Positions 36,453 to 45,449 of a stretch of 60,937 nucleotides of DNA are shown here, in pieces. The notes beneath the pieces were generated by a model that was given only the letters and a program-made list of their open reading frames with translations, was not told the DNA's origin and ran no database searches. Every line of letters starts with the position of its first letter. The stretch's first letter is position 1. The translations under genes and the position numbers were made by a program. Where the stretch lies: assembly GCA_023413605.1 (NCBI GenBank), contig JAEZPL010000722.1, positions 1-60,937 of the forward strand, given 5' to 3'. Source of the stretch: Pseudomonadota bacterium (GTDB lineage Bacteria; Pseudomonadota; Alphaproteobacteria; Azospirillales; Azospirillaceae).

Positions 36453-36488
36453 CCCTCTTGATCAATGCGTCGACATTGATCAAGAGGG
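36453..36488 (-). terminator. hairpin terminator after fcl
   Basis: CCCTCTTGATCAATG at 36453-36467 and its exact complement at 36474-36488 make a 15-bp stem with a 6-base loop, 17 bases beyond the fcl stop. Reading the minus strand the stem is followed by TTTGACGG, so it is a rho-independent-like terminator with a short T run for the gmd-wzm-wzt-fcl transcript. Confidence 0.65.
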
Positions 36489-36505
36489 TGATGCGGACGA
36501 CGCCT

Positions 36506-37486
36506 TCAGGCGCCGTCCCGCAGGCCGCGCAAGGTGCCGGTGCCCAGGTTTTCCAGATACCAGCGGTAGGTCCGCTCGAACCCGTCCCGCAGCGGGGTGG
36601 GCGCAGTCCAGCCCATGGCCTGGATACGGCGGCAGTCCATGATCTTGCGCGGCGTGCCGTTCGGCTTGGAGGTGTCGAAGCGGAAGCCGCCGCGGTACCC
36701 GATCACGTCGGCCAGCATCTCGGCGAGTTGGCGGATCGAGACCTCGTGGCCGGAGCCGAGGTTGACGTGCGGTTCGTCTGAATAGGTCTCGGCCAGGAAG
36801 ACCAGCCCGTCCGCCAGATCCTCCACGAACAGGAACTCGCGCAGCGGGCTGCCGTCGCCCCACAGCTCGACGGTGTCGGCCCCCGCCGCCTTGGCGCGGT
36901 GGATCTTGACCATCAGGGCGGCCGCGACGTGGCCCTGCTCGATGTCGAAGTTGTCGCCGTAGCCGTAGAGGTTGGTCGGCATGGCCGAGATGAAATCACA
37001 GCCGTATTGCCGGCGGTAGGCCTGGCACATCTTGATGCCGGCGATCTTGGCGATCGCGTACCATTCGTTCGTGGGCTCAAGCGGGCCGGTCAGCAGGGAC
37101 TCCTCGGAAATCGGCTGCGGCGCCATCCGCGGATAAATGCAGGACGACCCCAGAAAGACCAGTTTCCGCACCCCGGTTTGCCGGGCCGCCTCGATGACGT
37201 TGGTCTCGATCGCCAGATTCTCGTAGAGAAATTCCGCCGGACGGCTGTTGTTGGCGTGAATCCCGCCGACCAGGGCCGCGGCGAGGAACACCACGTCCGG
37301 CTTCGCCGCGGCCATCCACGCCTCGACCTCGGCCTGGCGGCGCAGGTCGACGGCGTCACGGCCCACGGTCAGAATCTCGCACGGCTCCCGTTCGAGCCGG
37401 CGGACGATGGCCGAACCGGCCATGCCGCGGTGGCCGGCAACCCAGACGCGCTTCCCCTTCAGGGAAAATGGACGCCCCGCCGTCAT
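36506..37486 (-). CDS. fcl: GDP-L-fucose synthase
   Basis: A 326-residue SDR epimerase/reductase that turns GDP-4-keto-6-deoxymannose into GDP-L-fucose with NADPH. Motifs: GHRGMAG at 18-24, GSSCIYP at 113-119 with the catalytic Ser/Cys region, EWYAIAK at 141-147 (Tyr143, Lys147) and NLYGYGDNFD. ATG 37486 has GGAGG five bases upstream; the frame is open further up without support. With gmd upstream the GDP-fucose pathway from GDP-mannose is complete in this operon. Confidence 0.95.
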   Translation of the reverse strand: MTAGRPFSLKGKRVWVAGHRGMAGSAIVRRLEREPCEILTVGRDAVDLRRQAEVEAWMAAAKPDVVFLAAALVGGIHANNSRPAEFLYENLAIETNVIEAARQTGVRKLVFLGSSCIYPRMAPQPISEESLLTGPLEPTNEWYAIAKIAGIKMCQAYRRQYGCDFISAMPTNLYGYGDNFDIEQGHVAAALMVKIHRAKAAGADTVELWGDGSPLREFLFVEDLADGLVFLAETYSDEPHVNLGSGHEVSIRQLAEMLADVIGYRGGFRFDTSKPNGTPRKIMDCRRIQAMGWTAPTPLRDGFERTYRWYLENLGTGTLRGLRDGA

Positions 37487-37529
37487 GCGCTCCTCCGCTC
37501 CATCGCCGTCACTCTCCGCAGCCTCTTTC

Positions 37530-38312
37530 TCAGGACATCGAGGTTCCGGTGTCGGACGCCGCCCCCGCGGCGTACAGCTGATAGTCCCGCAGAACCTCAT
37601 CGACCGGCCCGAAGCGCCGCACGCTCCCGCGCTCCAGCCACAACGCCTTGTTGCACAACCGTTTCAGCACGTCTTCGACGTGGGAGGCAATGACCATGAT
37701 CCGCGAACGGCTCACGAAGCCTTCCGCGCGGCGCTGCGCCTTTTCCAGGAACTTCGTATCGCTGACGGCGAGCCATTCGTCCATCAGCAGAATTTCCGGA
37801 TCCACCGACGTCGCTGCGGCGAAGGCGAGACGCAGCGTCATGCCCGCCGAATAGGTGCGAACCGGAAGGTCGAGATAATCGCCGAGTTCGGTGAAGGCGG
37901 CGATGTCGTCCATCTTCCGTTCGATCTCGTCCGCATCGATGCCGAAATAGGCGGCGCGCATCCGGATGTTGTCGTAGCCCGACGCGTCCATGTCGAGCCC
38001 GAGGCCGAGATCGAACAGCGGGGTGATGCGCCCATTCACGCGTATCCGCCCCGCCGTCGGCTCATACACGCCCGCCAGCACGCGCAACAGCGTCGTCTTG
38101 CCGGCGCCGTTGCCGCCGATCAGCCCGACCCGGTCGCCGTGTTCCAGGTTCAATGTGATGTTGCTCAGCGCCTTGACGGTGATCCGGTGATGCGCGTCGT
38201 GCTTCAGCCGTCCGCTGGTGGACGAGCGCAGAAGCGTCTTCTTCAGCGAGCGTGCGCTTCCCTGATAAAGGACGAAATCGACAGACACGTCATCAAGGTG
38301 AATGGAAGCCAT
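37530..38312 (-). CDS. wzt: ABC transporter ATPase for polysaccharide export (Wzt/KpsT type)
   Basis: A 260-residue ATPase: Walker A GGNGAGKTT near 65-73, the export-specific signature YSAGMTLRLAFA and Walker B ILLMDEW, with a switch His in ASHVEDVL. The protein ends soon after the nucleotide-binding domain, so it lacks the C-terminal carbohydrate-binding domain of long Wzt proteins and resembles KpsT or short Wzt forms. Its start directly follows the permease stop (TAGATG). Works with the permease to flip an undecaprenyl- or lipid-linked polymer to the periplasm. Confidence 0.93.
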   Translation of the reverse strand: MASIHLDDVSVDFVLYQGSARSLKKTLLRSSTSGRLKHDAHHRITVKALSNITLNLEHGDRVGLIGGNGAGKTTLLRVLAGVYEPTAGRIRVNGRITPLFDLGLGLDMDASGYDNIRMRAAYFGIDADEIERKMDDIAAFTELGDYLDLPVRTYSAGMTLRLAFAAATSVDPEILLMDEWLAVSDTKFLEKAQRRAEGFVSRSRIMVIASHVEDVLKRLCNKALWLERGSVRRFGPVDEVLRDYQLYAAGAASDTGTSMS

Positions 38313-39170
38313 CTACAACCAATAGGCGATGCGTTTGCGGAAGCGGGCGAAGCAGGCAAAGGTGACCGCCCAACCGGCGGCGGCGAACAGCCCGCCGACC
38401 ACCCAACTTTCCCAGCCCGGAAGCTGGCCAAGCAGCGGCGCCCGGATGATCTCCAGCAGATGGTAGAAGGGGTTGAGCGCCATCAGATACCGCCGGTCGC
38501 CCAACAGCTCCGGCTTCCACATCACCGGCGTGACGAAGAACAGAAGCTGGATCACGCTGGAGACGATCGGCGGCACGTCGCGGAAGCGCGTGCAGACCAT
38601 ACCGAGCAAAAGCATCATCCAGCCGGCGTTCACCAACAGCAGCGCCAGCCCGGCGAAGGCCAGCAGGCCCGTGCCTCCCGGCCACACGCCGAAGATCATG
38701 GCCACGACGATGAAAATAACGGCATTGTGGCCGTAAATGATCAAATTCCGCCAAAGCACACGCAGGATGTGCAATGACATGGGAATTCTGACGTTCTTGA
38801 TCAGCGCTTCCAGATCGATGAAGCTGGTGCAGCCCTCGTTCAGGAAGGACGCCACGAAGTTCCAGGTCGCCAGGCCGATCGCCAGGAAGGGCAGATAGTC
38901 TTCCAGATTCAGCCGGAACAGGGTGCCGTAGATGAGCCCGAGGCTGGCCACCATGACCGCCATGCTGAGCGTCAGCCAAAAAGGCCCAAGGACCGAGCGC
39001 CGATAGCGCTTGCGGATGTCGTGCCAGCCAAGCTTGCTCCACAGCCGCCAACGCCGGGCCCCATCCCGAAGATCGTCCCAGGCCCGCGCGGCTTGGCTGC
39101 GGCCGCCGGAGTCATAGGTGGTTTCGCTTCGTGGGCGGAACGATGCGTTGGTCAAGCCCTCGCTGGTCAT
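38313..39170 (-). CDS. wzm: ABC transporter permease for polysaccharide export (Wzm/KpsM type)
   Basis: A 285-residue integral membrane protein of the ABC-2 family with about six helices. The typical pre-helix segment DIRKRYRRSVLGPFWLTLS stands before helix 1, followed by hydrophobic stretches such as NAVIFIVVAMIFGVW and LLLVNAGWMMLLLGMV, and the family block NPFYHLLEIIRAPLLG before the last helix. ATG 39170 gives a 60-residue cytoplasmic N-terminus; the frame upstream (to TTG 39257) is unsupported. Partner of the ATPase downstream. Confidence 0.93.
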   Translation of the reverse strand: MTSEGLTNASFRPRSETTYDSGGRSQAARAWDDLRDGARRWRLWSKLGWHDIRKRYRRSVLGPFWLTLSMAVMVASLGLIYGTLFRLNLEDYLPFLAIGLATWNFVASFLNEGCTSFIDLEALIKNVRIPMSLHILRVLWRNLIIYGHNAVIFIVVAMIFGVWPGGTGLLAFAGLALLLVNAGWMMLLLGMVCTRFRDVPPIVSSVIQLLFFVTPVMWKPELLGDRRYLMALNPFYHLLEIIRAPLLGQLPGWESWVVGGLFAAAGWAVTFACFARFRKRIAYWL

Positions 39171-39368
39171 CCTGCGCGCCCCGGTCGCGACCCTGCGCGC
39201 CACGGCGCAGAGTGCCCGTGGCAACGGGACGGAAGAGCTGTGGACGGCACCATGCAAACTCCGAAACGAAACAGACCGGACGCAGCCTGTATACTCCGTC
39301 CACCCGCGGCTTCACAGCCCCAACGAGCCGGAGCGCCAAGCCGCTTTGAAAGGCGTGCGATGCCCGGA

Positions 39369-40421
39369 TCAGGCCCTCCGGTCCTTGCCGTAAAGGGCGA
39401 GATCGCTGTCAACCATCTCGCGGACAAGATCGGGGAAGCTGGTGGTGTGCGTCCAGCCCAGCCTTGCGCGCGCCTTGGAGGGGTCGCCAAGCAGCAGATC
39501 CACCTCGGTCGGACGGAAGTAGCGCGGATCGATCTCGATCAGCACGTTGCCGGTCACGGCGTCGATGCCCTTCTCCTCCACGTCCGCGCCCTGCCAGACG
39601 ATCCGGCGGCCGACGCAGCCGAAGGCCAGTTCCACGAACTCGCGGATCGAGTGGGTTTCGCCGGTGGCGAGCACGTAGTCGTCGGGCTCGTCCTGCTGGA
39701 CCATGCGCCACATCCCCTCGACATAGTCGCGGGCGTGACCCCAGTCGCGCTTGGCGTCCAGGTTGCCGAGGTAGAGCCGTTCCTGCCGGCCCAGCGTGAT
39801 GGCGGCAACAGCGCGGGTGATCTTCCGCGTCACGAAGGTTTCGCCGCGGGTGGGGCCCTCGTGGTTGAACAGGATGCCGTTGGAAGCGTGCAGGCCATAG
39901 GCCTCGCGGTAATTCACCGTGATCCAGTAGGCGTAGAGTTTGGCCACCGCATAGGGGCTGCGCGGGTAGAAGGGCGTGGTCTCCCGCTGCGGCGTCTCCT
40001 GCGCCTTGCCGAACAATTCGGAGGTGGAGGCCTGATAGAAGCGCGTCTTTTTCTCCAAGCCGAGGATGCGGATCGCCTCGAGCAGGCGCAGCGTGCCGAT
40101 CCCGTCGGAGTTCGCCGTGTATTCCGGCGTCTCGAAGCTGACCTGCACGTGGCTTTGGGCAGCGAGGTTGTAAATCTCGTCCGGCTGAACTTCCTGGACG
40201 ATACGGATCAGGTTGGTCGCGTCCGTCAGGTCGCCGTAGTGCATCCGGAAGCGGACGTCATCCTCATGCACGTCACGGTACAGGTGCTCCACACGCTCCG
40301 TGTTGAACGAGGACGAGCGACGTTTCACCCCATGGACAACATAGCCCTTGGAGAGCAAAAGCTCCGCAAGGTATGCGCCATCCTGTCCCGTGATCCCGGT
40401 GATCAATGCAACCTTGCTCAA
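39369..40421 (-). CDS. gmd: GDP-mannose 4,6-dehydratase
   Basis: A 350-residue SDR enzyme that converts GDP-D-mannose to GDP-4-keto-6-deoxymannose. Motifs: GITGQDGAYL at 9-18, STSELFG at 132-138 and SPYAVAK at 155-161 with the catalytic Tyr157 and Lys161, plus NHEGPTRGETFVTRKI. The N-terminus demands a start at TTG 40421 (SKVALITGITG follows), with AGGGGCGAG upstream; there is no closer ATG or GTG. First gene of the export operon, 198 bases ahead of wzm. Confidence 0.95.
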   Translation of the reverse strand: MSKVALITGITGQDGAYLAELLLSKGYVVHGVKRRSSSFNTERVEHLYRDVHEDDVRFRMHYGDLTDATNLIRIVQEVQPDEIYNLAAQSHVQVSFETPEYTANSDGIGTLRLLEAIRILGLEKKTRFYQASTSELFGKAQETPQRETTPFYPRSPYAVAKLYAYWITVNYREAYGLHASNGILFNHEGPTRGETFVTRKITRAVAAITLGRQERLYLGNLDAKRDWGHARDYVEGMWRMVQQDEPDDYVLATGETHSIREFVELAFGCVGRRIVWQGADVEEKGIDAVTGNVLIEIDPRYFRPTEVDLLLGDPSKARARLGWTHTTSFPDLVREMVDSDLALYGKDRRA

Positions 40422-40832
40422 CGCTCGCCCCTGTTTCAGAATCACACGCCCGCACCAATTCGGGACCGCAGGTCCTCGGCTCGAAGCCGGCCCCTGGCGA
40501 CGCCGTTTCCAGAAGCTTGCCGCAAACGCTCCGCACTCCGGCGCCCCGCTCCATGGATGTGTGCATGAGTGCGCGGAACCGATGAGCGCGTCAATCTCTT
40601 GCGTATCGTGAATTCCGGTTCCGATGGAAAGACCTCGGCGCTGCGCCGGCCCGCCGGCCTCACTTTGTTGCTGTCTGGCCGGCCGCACCTCGTGTTAATG
40701 GAATTTTCAATCATGAAACCCAATCTGCGCGCATTCGTCTTATTGCCGATCCGGCTGCAGTGATGTCTGGATCATGGGGATACGCCTTACTTGAAGCAAA
40801 GGCGCTTCAAAGGAAACAGCCGAGATCGATAA
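40422..40832. promoter_or_regulatory. divergent control region between gmd and sulfatase genes
   Basis: The 411 bases hold no convincing gene. The last 150 bases are AT-richer and must carry the plus-strand promoter. A 7-bp hairpin, TTGAAGC (40791-40797) and GCTTCAA (40804-40810), lies 22 bases before the sulfatase ATG and may influence its translation or transcription. I see no clear consensus hexamer pairs. Confidence 0.35.
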
Positions 40833-43379
40833 ATGCTTGATCTGTTTGAACGTTTCCAAAGCTCCCTCATTCCCTATGGAGCTTTGCTGACGATCCCGGT
40901 TTTGCTGTTTTTCATAGCGAAGGCGCGTCTCCTCAGGATCATGATCCACGCCTCTGGGACGGGCATCGGTGCGGGCACCCTGGGCGACATTGGGAGCATT
41001 GTTTTTCTGCACGCGGCGCTGTCGGCCGTCTCGCCGCATGCGGCCGGCTATGCCGTGATTCTGTTAATCGCGACCCTCGGCGCCGGCAACGAGATCACGT
41101 TCCGCCGCTTCGCGCGGCCGGTCCTGGCCACTGATGCGCTTTTGGTTAAGGCAGGCTTGACGTTCTCGGGCTGGGGTGATTTCCGGCTGATCCTGCGGTG
41201 GGCTGTATTGGCGGCCGTCCTGATCGTCTGCCACAACACGCTGAGCGCATTCCTGAAGATCGTGCCGAATCCGACGTTCTATGCTGCTGTCGCGGGCGGA
41301 GCACTCTTTCTTCTGCTCGCCCTCGGGATCGGGAGGCGGCGGACGGTCATGGCCAGCGGACAGGAAACCGACAATGCCCTGCGGGATTTTCTGGCCGACG
41401 GCATGCTCGCCTTCTTCGCGCAGAGCGTCGTGCAGGCCATCCGTTCCAGCCTGTCCAAGAGGGCAACGCTGAACCCGGCTCCGGTCGTGTCCCCACCCCC
41501 CGCCGGGGTTTCGGCCACCGCCTCTGTCTCTGTCTCTGTCTCTGCCACCGCCCCTGCCGATATGCCGGACATCGTGGTCATTGTTCTCGAGTCCTTTTTC
41601 GACATCGAGCGCTCTCCCCTGTTCGACCGCCGCTCCCTGATGCCGGCCCTGCGCCAACTGACCGCCGGCGTCCGCGAGTGGAGCGCCGTGCCGCCCGTCA
41701 TCGGGGGCAAGACCGCCAACACCGAATTCGAGATCCTGAGCGGGATTCCCCTCGCCTGCGTGTCGGGTGTCGACATTCCATTCCGCGACCTGAAGCTGGA
41801 CTCGGAAGAAGCCCTGCCCCGCTCTCTCAAGCAGTTGGGGTATGGAACGACCGCCGTGCACCCCGGCACCCGCCAGTTCTGGAACCGTCACGTCGCCTAT
41901 CCGGCCCTGGGATTCGATCGGTATCTCGCGCTCGATGACTTCCAGGGGGCGCGGCGGGTCGGCGCCTATGTCGACACGGAAGAAGTCGTGGCCAAGGTCG
42001 AGGGGGTGCTGTCCGCTGGCAAGGGGCCGCAATTCGTGTACGCGGTCTCGATTCTCGGGCATGGCCCCTACGACACGGATGTGGCGCCACGGTTCCCGGT
42101 CGACCTGCCGAACGGTTTGAACGACGAGGTGCGCCGCTACTGCCACCTGCTCACCCACGCGGACGCCGCACTCGACCGCCTTGCGACCTTCGTGAAGAAC
42201 CGCAGGCGTCCCACCCTGGCGCTCGTCCTCGGGGATCATGCGCCAAGTTTCAACGGCTCGATCAGCTTGAGCGAGTTGGGATTCGATTGTCAGCGCGGCA
42301 ATCTCGCGTCGGTTTCCCAGTCGTCGGCCTACATTGTGCCCCTGATACAGATCAGCAATGTTCCGCTGCCGGCACCGGAACACGTCTGCCTGCCCACCTA
42401 CCTGATCGGTGGCTATCTTTTCGCCCAGTTGGGCCTGACTGCCCAGAGCAGAACCGGCGTCCTGGCCGACCAGTTCCGGGGATGCCAGCACATCGATCCC
42501 TTTTCCGACCCCAAACTCGCTTCCCTGGCGTCGCCCAAGGAGTATCAGCGCCTGTTCTCGGATGCCTTGGCCCGACAGATCCAGACGCAGGAACTCATAT
42601 CCGCGTTCGACGCCGCAACGGCATCGCCAGGCGACACGGATCGATTGGGTGCCCTCGTCGAACAGTTCGACGCCTATTTCGCCAAGTTCGGCGAAGATGC
42701 CTTGATGCTTTATCGGAAAGGCGTCCTGGAGTGCCTGGCAGGCCGCTTTATCGATGCGGAGCGGAACCTCAACCGCGCCATCCAGATCGGCGGGGTCGAC
42801 CAGTTCTGGTCGCGCTACTGGCGCGGCCGGGCCTACATCGCACGCGCCGCCTTCTATCACGCCCGACGCGACTTCGAGGAATGCGCCCAAGTCCTCGAAA
42901 TGTCGATCATTGAGATGGCCAGAATCCAGGACAACCGTCTGCTCAAGACCGTCAGACAGCGGGCGGAACTGGAAAACTACTTGGGCATCGTCCGCCGGGA
43001 AACCGCGAAGCTGTACCAAGCCATCGCCCGAAAGGCCGCCGAGGAGGGCGAGGAAACGGCGTGCAGCTTCGCGTTGTCCAGGATGGAAGCGGAGTTGCCC
43101 GGCCCCGCGGCCTTCATCCGCGGCATCCGCCACACCCGGCGGAAGGAATGGGCGCAGGCGCGCTCCTGCTTCACGACGGCGATCGAGTACGCCCCTGGGG
43201 ACTTCTGGAGTTATTTCCAGCGAGCGAACTGCAACGTCCGGCTCGGCAATATCCCCTACACCCTGCACGACCTGGACTGCGCCGACCGGATCAATCCTGG
43301 CGCTCGGGGCGTGCTTGAGATGAGGAAGGCCCTGCGGCCCGCGGAAAGCGTCCTGCCGGCGGAAGACGCCCTTTCGTAA
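40833..43379 (+). CDS. LTA-synthase-like sulfatase with C-terminal TPR region
   Basis: An 848-residue protein: about five membrane helices in residues 12-168, a flexible Val/Ser/Thr linker (about 215-243), an alkaline-phosphatase-superfamily catalytic domain (about 245-560) and a TPR-like tail (about 600-835). Key motifs: VIVLESFFD near 249-257 with a metal-binding Glu, GKTANTEFEILSG near 292-304 with the likely Thr nucleophile, and LGDHAPSF near 467. Family members transfer phosphoglycerol or phosphoethanolamine to glycans in the periplasm. The TPR extension is unusual. ATG 40833 has only a weak purine tract upstream. Confidence 0.83.
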   Translation: MLDLFERFQSSLIPYGALLTIPVLLFFIAKARLLRIMIHASGTGIGAGTLGDIGSIVFLHAALSAVSPHAAGYAVILLIATLGAGNEITFRRFARPVLATDALLVKAGLTFSGWGDFRLILRWAVLAAVLIVCHNTLSAFLKIVPNPTFYAAVAGGALFLLLALGIGRRRTVMASGQETDNALRDFLADGMLAFFAQSVVQAIRSSLSKRATLNPAPVVSPPPAGVSATASVSVSVSATAPADMPDIVVIVLESFFDIERSPLFDRRSLMPALRQLTAGVREWSAVPPVIGGKTANTEFEILSGIPLACVSGVDIPFRDLKLDSEEALPRSLKQLGYGTTAVHPGTRQFWNRHVAYPALGFDRYLALDDFQGARRVGAYVDTEEVVAKVEGVLSAGKGPQFVYAVSILGHGPYDTDVAPRFPVDLPNGLNDEVRRYCHLLTHADAALDRLATFVKNRRRPTLALVLGDHAPSFNGSISLSELGFDCQRGNLASVSQSSAYIVPLIQISNVPLPAPEHVCLPTYLIGGYLFAQLGLTAQSRTGVLADQFRGCQHIDPFSDPKLASLASPKEYQRLFSDALARQIQTQELISAFDAATASPGDTDRLGALVEQFDAYFAKFGEDALMLYRKGVLECLAGRFIDAERNLNRAIQIGGVDQFWSRYWRGRAYIARAAFYHARRDFEECAQVLEMSIIEMARIQDNRLLKTVRQRAELENYLGIVRRETAKLYQAIARKAAEEGEETACSFALSRMEAELPGPAAFIRGIRHTRRKEWAQARSCFTTAIEYAPGDFWSYFQRANCNVRLGNIPYTLHDLDCADRINPGARGVLEMRKALRPAESVLPAEDALS
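41522..41544 (+). repeat. in-frame hexanucleotide repeat in the linker of the sulfatase
   Basis: CTCTGT is repeated almost four times head to tail and codes for alternating Val and Ser (SVSVSVS near residues 230-236) in the linker between membrane and catalytic domains. Because the unit is six bases, copy-number change would alter linker length without breaking the frame. Confidence 0.8.
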
Positions 43380-43398
43380 AACCGAAGGAGCGCCGCCG

Positions 43399-44322
43399 TC
43401 AGACGGCTTTCCCGGACACAGGTCCCGCCAGCACCGGCAAAACCCACGGCGCCGCGGTGATCTCGACCGGAAGCCGCGCGATGATGTCGCCGTCACCCTG
43501 CACGGCGGCGCCGACGGGCGCCTCGATGACGATCCGCCGAGCTGGCACGACGCGGTAATCGGGCAAGCGCGGCAGGCGGTCCGCGACGACGCCACAGATG
43601 TAGCGGATTGCGTTCCACCGCCCGGTTTCCGGAAACAGGCAGACATGCAGCCTCGGGTCGGCCAGCCGGGCTTCCGGCGCGCACACGAAGCGCCCGGCGT
43701 AGAAGCGCCCTTTGGCGACGATCACGGACGCGACCTCCTCGGTCACGCCGTCCACCGTCACCCGGTAGCGCGTGCCGCGGTAGTCGACGATCTGGGCCAG
43801 CGTCTCCACCGCATAGGCACCCTTGCCGATCAGGCGCTTCAGGCGCGGGGCCACCCGCTCCACCACACAGGCGTCGAACCCCACCCCGGCCATCATCGCG
43901 AAACAGCGGCCGTTCGCCACGCCCAGATGCACGGGCTGCGCCTGCCCGACGGCCAACACGGCCGCCACCCCCTCCGGATCGGACGGCAGGCCCAACTCGT
44001 GCGCCAGCACGTTGGCCGTGCCGAGCGGCACGATGCCCAACGGCGCCGGCGAGACGCCGGATGCTCCGAGGCCGTTGACCACTTCGTTGACGGTTCCGTC
44101 ACCGCCGACCGCCACCACGGCGTCGAAAGCGTCCGGCGCCACCGTCCGGGCCATGGCCTCGGCGTCGCCACGGCCGGTGGTGGTCTGGATTGCCGTCTCG
44201 ACCCCGAAACGCTGTTCCAGCACCTCCAGCACCGCGCGCAGGCGCCGGGCACCACGTCGCCCGGCCGCCGGGTTTTGGATCATGAGGAGGCGGCGCGGCG
44301 ACCCTGCGGAACCGTTCCCCAT
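43399..44322 (-). CDS. diacylglycerol kinase catalytic-domain protein
   Basis: About 307 residues of the DAGK/YegS/sphingosine-kinase family: RRLLMIQNPAAGRRGARR at the N-terminus, the nucleotide-binding VGGDGTVNEVVNGL near 72-85, LGIVPLGTANVLAHELGLP and GVGFDACVVERV. It phosphorylates a lipid such as diacylglycerol or undecaprenol-like acceptor at the membrane (family knowledge; actual lipid unknown). ATG 44322 leaves 14 bases after the wecB stop; a GTG at 44349 would overlap wecB by 13 bases and is possible. Convergent with the sulfatase gene, 19 bases away. Confidence 0.88.
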   Translation of the reverse strand: MGNGSAGSPRRLLMIQNPAAGRRGARRLRAVLEVLEQRFGVETAIQTTTGRGDAEAMARTVAPDAFDAVVAVGGDGTVNEVVNGLGASGVSPAPLGIVPLGTANVLAHELGLPSDPEGVAAVLAVGQAQPVHLGVANGRCFAMMAGVGFDACVVERVAPRLKRLIGKGAYAVETLAQIVDYRGTRYRVTVDGVTEEVASVIVAKGRFYAGRFVCAPEARLADPRLHVCLFPETGRWNAIRYICGVVADRLPRLPDYRVVPARRIVIEAPVGAAVQGDGDIIARLPVEITAAPWVLPVLAGPVSGKAV

Positions 44323-44336
44323 CGGGCGGGCGGTGC

Positions 44337-45449
44337 TCAACGATTGCACAGGAATTTGCGCACGGCCCCGACGATGCGGCCCGTGGCCTTGCCGTCGCCA
44401 TAGGGCGAGGCGCCCCGCGCCATGGACCGGTAGTGCGCCTCGTCGTTCAGAAGACGGCGCGTCTCGTCGATGATGGTCGCGGTGTCGGTGCCGATCAGTC
44501 GGGCGACGCCGGTATCAACCGCTTCGGGCCGCTCGGTCGTGCTTCGCAGCACAAGGACCGGCTTGGCAAGAGCGGGCGCTTCCTCCTGCACACCGCCGGA
44601 ATCGGTCAGCACCAGAAAGGCCCGATTCATGGACGCCGCGAAGCCCAGATAGTCGAGCGGATCGACCAGGCGAATACGCGGGTGGGTGGCGAACCGCGCG
44701 CGCACCACGCCCGAGACGTTGGGGTTGGGGTGGACCGGCCACAGCACCTCCACGGTCGGGTCGCCTTCCACGATCGCCTCGATCGCGTCGCAGATCCCGG
44801 CCAGGGGCTCCCCGAAATTCTCGCGCCGGTGGACGGTGACGAGAATCAACCGACGCTCCGGGTCGAGCGCCATCGGCGGCTCCGGATTGCGGGCAGTGAC
44901 ATGCAGCAAGGCATCGATCACCGTGTTGCCGGTGACCAGAACGGTCGCCGGGTCCACCTTCTCGTTCAACAGGTTGCGTCGCGCGCTTTCGGTCGGTGCG
45001 AAGTGCAGCCGGGTGACGCGGCCGGCGACGATGCGGTTGAACTCTTCCGGGAACGGGTTGTCGAGGTCGAAGGTGCGCAGCCCCGCCTCGACATGGCCGA
45101 AGGGAATCCGGCGGTAGAAGGCGGCCATGGCGGCGGCCAGGACGGTGGTGGTGTCGCCCTGCGCCAGCACCAGATCCGGAGCGTCCTCCACGAACCGCGC
45201 ATCCAGGCTTTCGAGCGCCCGCGCGGTCAGAGCCGCAAGCGCCTGGTTGGGGCGCATGAGGTCCAGGTCGCAGTCCGGCACGATGCCGAAGATCGCCAGA
45301 GTCTGGTCGAGCATCTGGCGATGCTGGGCCGTGGCAATGACCTTGACGTCCGCCCACACCTCACGCTGAAGGCCCAGGATCACCGGGGCCATCTTGATGG
45401 CCTCCGGACGGGTCCCGACGATGCACAGGATGCGCTTGGTGGTGGTCAC
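44337..45449 (-). CDS. wecB: UDP-N-acetylglucosamine 2-epimerase (non-hydrolysing), second copy
   Basis: A 370-residue epimerase with canonical motifs: GTRPEAIKMAPV at 12-23, LAQGDTTT, FGHVEAGLRTFDLDNPFPEE, VTVHRRENFG and LTDSGGVQEEAP. The start is GTG 45449, giving MTTTKRILCIVGTRPE, with GGAGA ten bases upstream; the longer frame (to 45533) lacks support. It makes UDP-ManNAc, a source of ManNAc or ManNAcA units. A partner dehydrogenase (wecC) is not in the window. Confidence 0.95.
   Translation of the reverse strand: MTTTKRILCIVGTRPEAIKMAPVILGLQREVWADVKVIATAQHRQMLDQTLAIFGIVPDCDLDLMRPNQALAALTARALESLDARFVEDAPDLVLAQGDTTTVLAAAMAAFYRRIPFGHVEAGLRTFDLDNPFPEEFNRIVAGRVTRLHFAPTESARRNLLNEKVDPATVLVTGNTVIDALLHVTARNPEPPMALDPERRLILVTVHRRENFGEPLAGICDAIEAIVEGDPTVEVLWPVHPNPNVSGVVRARFATHPRIRLVDPLDYLGFAASMNRAFLVLTDSGGVQEEAPALAKPVLVLRSTTERPEAVDTGVARLIGTDTATIIDETRRLLNDEAHYRSMARGASPYGDGKATGRIVGAVRKFLCNR

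Noticed and set aside
41064..43646. Minus-strand open frame of 860 codons opposite the sulfatase gene
   Set aside because: Shadow frame that runs through two real genes; no motif support.
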